Shown: piece after piece, positions 21,666-34,100 of the stretch
Position numbering within the stretch: the stretch's first letter is position 1
Layout of the letters: each line of letters begins with the position of its first letter
The notes under the pieces: generated by a model
The model's database searches: none
Seen by the model: only the letters and a program-made list of their open reading frames with translations
Told to the model about the DNA's origin: nothing
NCBI RefSeq assembly: GCF_902459465.1
Contig: NC_047063.1
Coordinates: 19,371,685-19,435,684, forward strand
Length of the DNA: 64,000 nt
From: Asterias rubens
Taxonomy: Eukaryota > Echinodermata > Asteroidea > Forcipulatida > Asteriidae
Direction: 5' to 3'
Position numbers and translations under genes: made by a program

Positions 21666-23090
21666 TAAAGACTGTTCCCCAAAGCGCCTGCCATGCTGAC
21701 CTTGCCCGATTCCAGAATCAGTGTACAGAGGGATAAACAAACATTTCACAGTTTGAGAACCCGGGTCTATTTTTACCCAACCTGTGCATTCTTTGTAAAT
21801 ATTGGCAGCAGTTGGTGGTTTCCCTAAGTTACCCCTTTTTGTTTGCTTTGCTCTGAACTCCTATTGTCCTGGTATAGGCATTTGGGTGTAGAGATATTTG
21901 TAGGACAGCTTTTTTCTGGGTCATGTTTGTTGTACCAGGGACTACCTGTGCTAGCTAGTGTTGGGTGTTTTTGATAACTTGCTCAACTTGGATCATCAGG
22001 TTTATTTTATTTTTATTTTTTTTCTTCTTCTATGTAATCTGTTTTGGCTGATATAGGCTGTTAATGCTCAAGCAATGTCTTTTTAGGTTCGTAACCGTTT
22101 ATAAAATGCAAAAAATAGTTAATGGCCTGACGTTTCGACCCTAGCAGAGTCTTTCTCGAAGGCTAAATGACAACCCCACAAACATGAACAGGTAACTAAG
22201 TGAAACATAAGCAGTGAAGTGGAAAGGGGTTAGAAAGCATACATAATTGATATTTATTTTTTACATAACACTAGGTTTGTTTTTAATTTCAAATAGGGCC
22301 TGTTCAAGGCAGGTCATAAAAAATATTAGGTTATAAATAACTTGCACATTTTTAAAGAAAGCACTCATAGAAATTTGTGTAGAATTTAACTTCAAAGAAT
22401 AATAACGTAAATTAGATAATATTGGCCTTTTTTTGTTCATTTTTAAAGAATTTATATACTAGACATTAGACATTCAGAAATTCACTGGGTCTCTTTGTAC
22501 TAATTTTTAACAATTTTGACATAAAAAAGAGACCCCCGTTTTAACTAACGCCATGTGGATTATAAATTGGACAAGTCCATGTGGGATTTCAAAGTATGCG
22601 GGTAAAAAAAAGCCAGCCGGAGCGCAACTTTTTCACCTCAGGTACAAAGATCAATTGCCATGCACTGTCGTAGTCAATAATAAAAAAGATTCTAAATCGA
22701 TTCAAAACAGGGAATTAAAAAACATCAGATATTTTTTTGAGGTTGGCAACTCTAATGTGCAGACAACAAAATTGCAGCGAAGCCGCGACTAGAGTGCCAA
22801 TCAATGAGCTCAGCTTCGGCTTAATCGGCACTTTAAACCCACACACCCCAGCACACACACAACATCATGCAACATCAATGACGGTCGTTGACGAACATTA
22901 AAAACTGAGTGCAATGATTAAACTAATGTGTGGGCTCAAATTGTATGAGTGTTCAATTATATGAGTGTTGTCCGCCCATCCATCGTCGTAACTTTTTGCT
23001 CTCGGAATGTTGTAAAACTTAAATGGAGTCTCCAATTACCGTGTTTTCATAATTATTTTCGCCGATGTTTGATTGTGAGTGTAAGTTTGG
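21666..23090. other. Intergenic stretch, mostly unassigned
   Basis: Part of it (22118-22165, GACGTTTCGACCCTAGCAGA) matches a dispersed motif also near 8950 and 11570. No gene, and no repeat that can be fully bounded. Confidence 0.4.
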
Positions 23091-24124
23091 ATAACTTTCC
23101 GTATGGCGCCACCACTTTTTCACTCATTTTAACAAAAAGGGATATATCTATCAGGTAAATTAGATACTATATTATTTTATTTCGAATGAAAAAGTGGTGG
23201 TGCCATACGGAAACTTTTCCCTCATAACTTTCCGTATGGCGCCACCACCTTTTCACTCATTTTTACAAAAAGGGATATCTCATTGAGGTAAATTAGATAC
23301 TATATTATTATATCATATCAAATGAAAAAGTGGTGGCGCCATACGGAAACCTTTCTGTCACTTTATGTAATAATACTTTCCGTCTGAATTGATAAAATAT
23401 AATTGATACTAATTGTCACTTGTGTAATATTACTTTCTGTTTGAATTGTTCAAACAAGAAAATTTTCACAGTTGTCTTTTTCACATCTTTTTTTTTCTAT
23501 ATTATTTTTAGTGTTTTAGTAAAATAAAGAAACTATTTTAAAACTAGGCCTAGTACAGTAGGATAGGCCTACGGTTCAAAATAATCTGATAATCTGACTT
23601 TGGAGCAAAGCAAATGCATTGTCTGCGTGTGATATACAGATGTAGAAACAAGTTTGAAAACCAATCACTAAATTGAAAACAAATGATTAGGCCTACATTT
23701 TATAGAAAAGAATGAAACATGATTTATTCCTGTAATTCTCAATCTCAAGACAAAAGTAATGTAATTGTAATGGATGAGGAGAGCAAGTTGAAGGGAATCA
23801 AATCATTATTATCATGGCCTATGTTAATACTGTCCATTCATGTTTAAATGAATCACTCTCAGGCAGGCTAATAATGGGCATGATGGGCTACCTTAAAAAT
23901 AGAACAGGAATTAGGAAAGGGTTCCGTATGGCGCCACCACTTTTTCATTCGATTATGAAACTTGAAAGTTGAAAGTATCTAATTTACCTCCATGAGGGAA
24001 AAGTTTCCGTATGGCACCACCACTTTTTCATTTGATATGATATAATAGTATAGTATCTAATTTACCTCAATGAGATATCCCTTTTTGTAAAAATGAGTGA
24101 AAAGGTGGTGGCGCCATACGGAAA
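23091..24124. repeat. Cluster of four hairpin units in mirrored arrangement
   Basis: Units at about 23091-23210, 23226-23350, 23924-24000 and 24006-24124 are bounded by CCGTATGGCGCCACCACTTT and its inverse. Each intact unit is a hairpin of about 115-125 bp with GGTAAATTAGATACTATATT near its centre; the third is shortened. The two pairs enclose about 570 bp of unrelated AT-rich DNA, so the whole block is a large inverted repeat. Confidence 0.8.
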
Positions 24125-24797
24125 GTTATCCAAAGTGACAATATATAAATAAGGGAATCAATGTGTGGTGAGGAGGTTGTTAACTTGTGGTTTTAAACCT
24201 GTCCCGAGGCCTGGACTTGATCATTTTACCGAGACGAAGTCGAGGTAAATTATCAAGAACCACTAGTTAAAAACCTATTAAACACACTATGATTCCCATT
24301 CATATTATGATAAATACCTTTTTGGTCAAAAAAACATCAACACTTTTTGGTCAAAAGGTAAAATAAATGCACAATTTTTAATTGTTCAATGATTTCTTTA
24401 AACACAACATCCATCTAGCTAGCTATGAAATGGTAAGGCCCTCGGATAAACAACTCCTTATAGGGTGAAGCTGTGTGCTTCGCGCATATCGCGTGATGTG
24501 GCACAACTGTTTGAGCCTTTGCTCTCGACCAATAGGAATGAAGAAACTGTCTTATAAGCACAGGTGCAAGCTCGCGTGTCACGCCCATGTTTCAATACTT
24601 TTAACTGGTCATTATAAAAGGTTTATACACCCCCACGTGACGCGCTCTCCACCAGTAAGAATAGTGAAACTGTCTGAGGTATTTATGAGTATAGATTATA
24701 TTTCTATTAAATATGTTTATAAACAATGAATTGTTTTCAATCTTTCCGTAAAATAGGTTTAAATCAAAACAACAGTTGAAGAAAACACAAAGGAATC
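24125..24797. other. SLC26 5' flank with a repeat fragment
   Basis: A piece at 24600-24700 (CACCCCCACGTGACGCGCTC) belongs to the family also found at 29680-30140, 36842-37247 and 49755-50165. The short 5' UTR before the ATG at 24798 is not bounded by a recognisable core promoter. Confidence 0.4.
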
Positions 24798-25116
24798 ATG
24801 GCTTCCAATACGGAAGATAACACCAACCATGCCCGACGTCGTCGACACATACGAAGCATCAACATGAAGGTTTCCCGTCCAGTCTACACGGAGCATGAGT
24901 TCCAGCAGGGCTACGAACAGAACGACCTTGATCAGTCCGCGTCGATGAGGGTACGGAAGTTCGTCGGACAGCAGCGGTGCACACTGAGTAGTGTAAAGAG
25001 TTTCATGACTGGGCGATTTCCCATCTTCAAGTGGTTGCCTGCATATGAGGTCCGACAGAACTTATTGAGTGACATCATCTCAGGGTTGACTGTCGGAACT
25101 ATGAGAATACCTCAAG
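24798..25116 (+). CDS. SLC26 exon 1 (N-terminus to start of SulP core)
   Basis: The start ATG is preceded by GGAATC and begins [20 protein letters not shown]. The exon ends in [11 protein letters not shown] with a phase-1 GTATAAG donor. [20 protein letters not shown] is the conserved run-in to the first membrane span in this family. Confidence 0.9.
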
Positions 25117-28100
25117 GTATAAGATTCAGGCCCGTGTGCTTTTTTTTTTTAATGGCAAGGGCACCAAGTAAGCTTGGGCGATATCGCTTTATTTTATTCA
25201 CGATATATCGCCGACAATATATCGCGATATTCGATATAATCGCGATTAATTAAATTTGACATCATCAGTCTTCAAAACTCCAAGTGAAAGTTGTAGAAGA
25301 GACAGTCATAGCATAAGAGAGGTGTTCTAATGACCTATTCTTCTGGTTTTACTCCAAGCCTATGGCGTGCAAGATGTCTCAGCTAGAAAATACATCACGA
25401 TATTTAATCGATATCCCGATTATCGTGATATATCGCTATATATTGCGATATATCCATATTTCGATTAAAACCAAATCCATCCGAGATCGAAATCGATTTC
25501 GTTCCCAAATTAATATCGCGATATTCGATAATATCGTGATATCGCCCAAGCTTAGCACCAAGGCATTTTCTCTTTGGTAAAGGGCACCCTATGTAAATTT
25601 CTACTGGAGCTGTTCAACGAAACCAAGGGCACCAAGGCAATGTACAGGGGGCATGGAGGCAATCGCCTTTGTTGCCTCAGTGTTGAGTTGGGCCTGAAGA
25701 TTCCTATGTCTGTCTAAGCTTTTTATAATTGTATGGTTTTTAATTATGACACTCAGAAACTAATTTTGGATTGTAGAGCGGGATTTGAAGTTGAACCAAC
25801 AACTTCCGGATTGTGCTGGCACTATACCAACTGAATTGTCTAGCCTTGACAGATTTACAACTGTGCGCAGTTGTGCCAAGACATCAAAATACCATAATCA
25901 TCATTCAGAGATGCCAAGTACAGAGACCAGCTAGGCGTGAGATTATGTCTTGAAGCTCTTCAAATTGTGGAAAATAGAAGAAGTGACCTGTTAGATTAAA
26001 GGAACACGTTGCCTCGGATCGGTCGAGTTGGTCTATAAAAAGCGTTTGTGACCGTTTTTTTATAAAATGCATATATATGGTTGGAAAGATGATTTAAAAG
26101 TAGAATACAATGGTCCACACAAATTTGCCTCGAATTGCGTGGTTTTCCTTTTTGGTCATTTATGGGAGATTTAAATTTGACTACCAAAAATGGCCGATCA
26201 TGTGAGTCGACGAGGTAAAAGGAAAACTGTGCAATTTCGTGGCATATTTGTGTTGATCATTGTATTCTACTTTTACAACATCTTTCTACCCATATGCATT
26301 TTATAACAAACGGTAACAAACGCTTTTTACAGACCAACTTGACCAATCCAAGGCAACGTGTTCCTTTAAGGGTACAACAGAACCACTAGGAGTGTTGGTT
26401 CTGGCAAGAGCCGTTGGTACACTATATTTTCCATTAATTCAAGCCCCGGTACAGCAATTTAGCAAATTTTCTCTTCTCTAAACAGCAATGGCGTATGCAC
26501 TGCTCGCTGCACTGCCTCCTGTGTATGGTCTATATGTGGCATTCTTTTCCGTTCTGTGTTATACCATCACGGGAACGTCACGGCACGTATCACTTGGTAA
26601 GTTTCATAACACCAAAGGTTTACATTCAAACTAAATATCTTGAAAATCTCTCTTTGAGTATATGTGTTGAGGTGGTTCTGAGTGGAATCGGTTGTGGCAA
26701 AACTTAATGTTTTGATCAGTATGCTTTAATCATCTTCAAAATGGTTCTAAAAACTAAAGGGATACTTTGCCTTTAAGCACAAAAGATTGCTAAGCAGAAT
26801 TATGCGTACCAGAATAAAGGATACTCAAAGTATTATATAGGATACTCTAAGTATTATATATCACTCACACCGTCTTTAAAGGCAGTGGACACTGCCTTTA
26901 ATAATTATGAGTATAAAACCGTACTTGATTACGAGTAATGGGGAGAGGTTGATATGAGAGAAACGCTCCCTCTGAAGTGACATAGTTTTCGAGAATAAAG
27001 GAATTTTCCACTAATTCGAGACCTCAAGTTTTGAACTTGAGGTCTCAAAATCAAGCATCTGAAAGCACACAACTTCGTGGGACAAGGGTGTTTTGTTCTT
27101 TCATTAATATCTCGCAACTTCTCAACATATGCATAAAATAACAACCCTGCGAAAATTTTAGCTCAATCTGTCGCCGAAGCATAACTGTCTACTAAGCAGC
27201 TCTGTGAAATTGGGCCTTGATGATGAACAGTTTATCAAATCATGGTTTGGTACATAATTTATTTCTGGTGCCTAGGTTGTGTGCTGAACAAAAGTGAGTT
27301 TACACATAAATATTATAAGATACTGATGCTGTCTTTATTCTTATTTGCTACAGGAACATTTGCCGTTGTGTGCATCATGACCGGTCAGGCAATCGACCGA
27401 ATACTGAGCGATCCGTCCAATGCGACTGAAGCAGCTACTGAAGGGTCCACAAATGATGAAAACAATGATTTACAAAGGGTGTATGTTGCATCCGCTTTGG
27501 CCTTAGCTGTTGGAATAGCTCAGGTACGAAAGACCCTGGAGGGGGAATTTTATTCAAGTTACTGCAATGTACATAGCCACACAAAATACTCGTAAAACCA
27601 AATACTTATAGAACGGTACAAAAATAGAATAGGCAGATGGCAAAAGCAGGAAATTTGATGATGTGCATGGCATTTAGTTAGTACATAGCAATACAAAAGG
27701 CTCCCATTTTGTATTGAACTTGTCTAAAGTTGTTATTCTTAACAAAGATCATTTTTTCCATAACAAAATAACAATTTATTTCTTTTTTGACAAGAATAAA
27801 CGAGGGCTTTCTGTCATTCATCTTCATGCGATGAAAACGGCAAAGAATGAGAATTAAATTAAAAGCAGACCATTTTATATTAATTGGTCGTGTCGTCAAA
27901 ATTAATATCAATGTTCAGTGAACTAGTCAACCAGTGTTTTACCTGACGCCAAAAATACAGAAATAATAGATTAACTGGTGTACGGATGGCATTAGAGATA
28001 CTTCAGGCCTGGAATTACATGCAGGCCATGGAGTCCATTGCCGCTGTTGCCCCCTGGGCCCATAGAGCTGCTTAAGCACAAAATTTTGCTTAAGCAAAAA

Positions 28101-31100
28101 ATTCATTGCTTAGTCAAATCAGATTACCGGCCAAGATACCACTCAATTGTTATGCTAAGTAAACAACAGCTAAATACTAGTCATAAGCAATGTGTATGCC
28201 ATGAAATTTTGGCCAGTAACATGTGTAATATAAGCGAGCTATTTTCAAGCAATTGGCCCCTGGTCTTGGCCTTGGTTCCCCTTCAAAAATTTCTCATAGA
28301 CTTAAAGATTTTCCAATGGAAGTGCCCTTTTCAAAATGGAAATGGCCTTGCCATCTCACAGATGAAATTTCAGGCCTGAAGAATGATTTAATTGATTCTG
28401 CAGGTGTCTATGTTGGGATCTGAGAATGATTTGGTATGGAATTGAATCTGTAGAATATTGGGGGTCTTGGATTTGAATCTCTAAAATGTTGGATTCCTCG
28501 GTTGGAGTATCTACAATGTTGGGGTATTTGTTCAAATAGCTCGAATATTGGGGTTTTGGTTTAAAATCGTTGGAATGTTGTCATCTCACCTTAGTTGCCT
28601 GTAGATTTTTCCTCCAAGAAAAACAAAATGTTTTTGTTAATGTACTCATCAACATTTTCTCTTCACCTATCCTTCTCGTCTCAGATGTTAATGGGCATCT
28701 TCAGGTTGGGCTTTGTCACCATCTACCTCTCTGAACCGCTGGTCAGGGGGTTCACTACTGGAGCAGCGGTTCACGTCTTCACCAGCCAGTTCAGACATCT
28801 GTTTGGGATCAGAGTTCAGAGGTCAACAGGGCCATTTTCCCTCGTAAGGGTCAGTACAAGAGGATGTGATTTCTAAATTTTTAACCCAATTCCGGTTTTA
28901 TTTTGCCCTAAAAATAAAGAAATATCGGTTTTTGCTTGCCTCCCAAAAAATGATTTTGTAGTAAAGACAACTGTTGTATGATCTTCAGTAGGCTTTCTGA
29001 CGTAAATTAAACAATGATGTTAGTTATCCTTCCCAATCGCGTTTAGCACCTAAAACTTTGTACCACTTTTCTTTCCACCCGACAGGGTTACATTGAGTTT
29101 TTCAGCAAGCTCTCCCAGGTCAACGTGGCGGCAGTCATCACGTCCATCATCACCATCTCCTTTCTAGTCGCAATCAACGAGATCCGAGACTTCTTACGAC
29201 ACAGGGGGACACACATGGTGATAGACGGGGTGAGACAACGGGTCAGAGAACCTAGAAGGAATATCCCCGTCCCCTCGGAGCTCATCGTTGTAAGTTGAAT
29301 TATAGTAAGAAAATTGAATTAGATGTAGCAAAACCAACAGCACTTGAATGTGATGCTGTAAACCTACAGTAGAATGTGTTTGGTCTTGTTTGCACGAGTT
29401 CGGATATAATGTTGGGCTTTCACTGGGCTTTGTCGCACAAGCAAGTTTTCACACGAAAATAAAATAAAATAAAAGTAATACGGGAAAATTTCAGCTGTAG
29501 TGGTTTTTACAAGATTGTTGAATTGATCCGATTGAGTGAGGTGACAGCGGTTACCAACCGCATCTTCGACTGCAGCATTCCCGACGCCAACCCTCTGAAG
29601 TCTGAGAAACGATTCATGCATGAATCTTATCTTGGATTCAAATGTTTCTCGCTGAGAAATTATCCAGACGCTTTTACTTTGAAGGGAATCCTGTTTCGAA
29701 ATAAGGGAATAAAAGGGTAGCGTCGAGTTCTTACGTACACGGCCGTTTCAAGTCGGCAGGGTCGAATTGTCGTGTGATAAAGGCCCGAGCCAAAGCCTTT
29801 TAAAAAAAACGTTAAACAAATACAATTACAGACACTTTGACAATTGAAAATTCAAGGTTTGAAATATTTTTTTCAAAACCTTTGTGAAGAGTCTGTTGCG
29901 CGTGGGTTGTGTGTACGCAGGCGCACTTAGAAATAGAATACGTGCACGCGCTAACAAATAGACTACGCATTTAGAAATAGATTATGCGCTGTTACGAATA
30001 GCTATGAATTGCTCTCCGCGTGATAATTTTGCGGGCCTGACACGCCGTTCGTCACTGGTCATTATCAACAGTTTAAACACCCCCACGTGACGCGCTCTCC
30101 ACCAATAGGAGTGGAGTATTTATGAATAGTGTTTACTACCAACAGCTGTAGTGCTTCATGCCAAGCACATCCTTTTCCCCACAGTTTTCTTTGGACCGAT
30201 GCATGTTGCTCTAGTCTTAATACTAGTAAGTTGGACCAGTTTAGCTTGTTGGTTTACTAGCCTTTTCACTTTTGCATGTTTTAAGGTTTTCTTTTAACCT
30301 TTTTATTTTTTCATGGTGGTGGAAGTTAAATGAACGATCTGTTTTGATCCCATGCCTAATGTGCAGTGCACACATTAATTGTTAATGTTATGATCTTTTA
30401 ATCTTATCTTTTTAGCTGTTTCCATCATCTCATCGTGTTGGTGCAAAATGATGTATCTCCTAAAATAGCTCTTCTTGTGTAAACCTTGTATTTTGCTTAA
30501 AATAACCCAAGGGTGGATTTCACAAAGAGACTAGCTTGTCTCGAGTTAAGACGAGTTACTCGTCCTAACTTACGACTAGCCATACGTTTTTAATATCTCA
30601 GTTCAGTACAACATTTTCTCCTAGGACTAGTCTTAAGCTAGGACTAGTCCTAATAATAATAATAATAACTAGATATAGTGTTTGTACAAACAAACACTAG
30701 GTGTTCGGCTATTGTTGGGTCAGTGTTTGAATAAATGAAACAAGTATTGTTAATAGCTCGTCAAATTACAAAGAAATCAAAACCAAACAGTTTTCTCGAT
30801 GTGTAATAATTTATAGAAAAAGCATCAAAAAGTGTACATTTCAACCTAAAAGCCTTTAAATACTGCCTTTTCAAAGCATTTTACAGGCTCTTCCAGTTTA
30901 AAAAGGTCAAAAAGTCAAGAAAAGGTCACCAACACACCCATTTTTGTGGAATACGTGAGGCCCTTTCATATGATGTATAGATTGTCAAAATAGCTTTTGT
31001 GGTTGAGGAAACGTGAACTGATGAATAATGGCGACTGGAGAAGAGCCTAACTAACCAGAAGGGAAATGTTTGTTGAAAACGCCTTGAAAACAGACTACGT

Positions 31101-34100
31101 ACGTAAAGCCCTTTCATATGATGTATAGATTGTCAAAATAGCTTTTGTGGTTGAGGACATAGGAACTTATGCATAATGACGACTGGAGAAGAGACTAACT
31201 AACCGAATAGGAAATGTTTGTTGAAAACATCTGAAAACAGACTACGTACGTAAAGCCCTTTCATATGATGTATATATTGTCAAAATAGCTTGTGTGGTTG
31301 AGGACATAGGAACTTATGCATAATGACGACTGGAGAAGAGACTAACTAACCGAAAGGGAAATGTTTGTTGAAAAAACCTTAAAACAGACTACGTACGTAA
31401 AGCCCTTTCATATGATGTATAGATTGTCAAAATAGCTTGTGTGGTTGAGGATATGGGAGCTTATGCATAATGACGACTGGAGAAGATCCTAACTAGGAGG
31501 AAAATCTTTGTTGAAACCGCCTTGAAAACAGACTACGTACGTAAAGCCCGTCATATGATGTATAGTTTGTCAAAATAGCTTTTGTGGTTGAGGACATTGG
31601 AACTTATGCATAATGACGACTGGAGAAGAGACTAACTAACCGAATAGGAAATGTTTGTTGAAAACATCTGAAAACAGACTACGTACGTAAAGCCCTTTCA
31701 TATGATGTATAGATTGTCAAAATAGCTTGTGTGGTTGAGGACATAGGAACTTATGCATAATGACGACTGGAGAAGAGACTAACTAACCGAAAAGGAAATG
31801 TTTGTTGAAAACACCTTGAAAACAGACTACGTACGTAAAGCCCTTTCATATGATGTATAGATTGTCAAAATAGCTTGTGTGGTTGAGGATATGGGAGCTT
31901 ATGCATAATTACGACTGGAGAAGAGACTAACTAGGAGGAAAATCTTTCTTGAAAACGCGTTGAAAACAGACTAAAGCGAAGCTATTTATAGGAGAAAAAA
32001 AAATTAAATACAAAAATAAATCGTACAAATTTTGGTCGCTAAGTGGTCTCCCATCCAAATACTGACTGGGCTCGATTTTGCTTAACTTTAGTGACAGGTG
32101 TTATCAACGCAGTATGGTACGCGGACTAAAACGATCAACACGTGGTGCAAAGCGTGACTATGCTCATCAATGCACCGCATACTTACACGTGGTGACCGCA
32201 ATGCACCGCATGCTTACACGTGGTGACAAAGTACATGTACATGTAATTGTAAAATCTTTACGCGCAATCAATGGGGGAATTTTGTAGTGCTTTATACGTG
32301 AATTTTAGATTTTTCAACATCGATTTTGAGCCAGAAGACAAGATCAAAATGGGGTCATGTCTGTGAGGTGTTTACGGAGTTTTTAATGCCCTTTCCGATG
32401 ATGTATTGATTGTCAAAATCCGTCATGCAGATCAAAAGTTATGTTTTTTGAAATAATACCGCATACTTACACGTGGTGACCGCAATGCACCGCATGCTTA
32501 CACGTGGTGACAAAGTACATGAACATGTAATTGTAAAATCTTTACGCGCAATCAATGGGGGAATTTTGTAGTCTTCATACAGTGTACATGAATTTTGAAA
32601 TTTTCAACCTCGATTTTGAACCGGAAGACAAGATCGAAATGGGGTCATGTCTGTGAGGTGTTTACGGAGTTTTTAATGCCCTTTCCGATGATGTATTGAT
32701 TGTAAAAATCCTTCATGCAGATCAAAAGTTATGATTTTTTGAAATAACAAACTTTGAATGAGTGTATCTCGTCAACTGATGACGTCATCGTGACGTAAGA
32801 ACTTTTGTATCATCTACTGGTTATTGTCTACCTGTGTGCAAAGTTTCAACTTAATGCAAGCTTCGCATCTATGCTTTTTCTTGCGGACAATCGACAGCGA
32901 GAAGAATAAGAAAAACCAAAAAAAAAAAAAAACTAGATATAGTGTTTGTAGAAACAAACACTAGGTGTTCGGCTATTGTTGGGTCACTGTTTGAATCAAT
33001 GAAAAAAAGTGTTGTTGATAGCTCGTCAAATTGCAAAGAAATCAAAACCAAACAGTTTTCTTGATGTGTAATAATTTTATGGTAAAGCATCAAAAAGTGT
33101 ACATTTCAACCTAAAAGCCTTTAAATGCCCTTTCAAAGCATTTTACGGGCACTTCCGGTGTAAAAAGGTCAAAAGGTCAAGATAAGGTCACCAACATACC
33201 CATTTTTGTGAAGTACGTGAGGCCCTTTCATATGATGTATAGATTGTCAAAATAGCTTTTGTGGTCGAGGAAATGTGAACTGATGAATAATGACGACTGG
33301 AGAAGAGACTAACTAACCGGAAGGGAAATGTTTGTTGAAAACGCCTTGAAAACAGACTACGTACGTAAAGCCCTTTCATATGATGTAGATTGTCAAAATA
33401 GCTTTTGTGGTTGGAGCCTTATGCATAATGACGACTGAAGAAGAGACTAACTAACCGGAAAATAAATGTTAGTTGAAAACGCCTTGAAAATAGACTAAAA
33501 ACGAAGCTATTTATAGGAGAAGAAAAAAAAAAAAAATTAAATAGATATAGTGTTTGTAGAAACAAACACTAGGTGTTCGGCTATTGTTGGGTCAGTGTTT
33601 GAATAAATGAAACAAGTATTGTTAATAGCTCGTCAAATTACAAAGAAATCAAAACCAAACAGTTTTCTCGATGTGTAATAATTTTATAAAAAAAAGCATC
33701 AAAAAGTGTACATTTCAACCTAAAAGCCTTTAAATACTGCCTTTTCAAAGCATTTTACAGGCTCTTCCAGTTTAAAAAGGTCAAAAAGTCAAGAGAAGGT
33801 CACCAACATACCCATTTTTGTGGAATACGTGAGGCCCTTTCATATGATTCTAGCAATTTTCCAGGCATTGTACAATAAAGTAAGCATTGAGAAGTGGTAC
33901 GGTCCGTGCTTATCCCAGACGCTTCCAAAAAGTATGGGAAACGTTGGGCGTATTTCCGAGCCGATGCCAAAAGATGAAAAATGATGGGTACAGATCAAAG
34001 CCGTTTTCATGCAGTGGTGCACAATTCAGGCCGTTTCGAGACTCCTTAACTTTTGAATTCGGTCGGTGTAATTACGCTTGTCGAAATGATCTTTGAACAA

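Noticed and set aside
22553..22792. A 79-residue plus-strand frame
   Set aside because: No recognisable motif, no splice partners and no conservation evidence.
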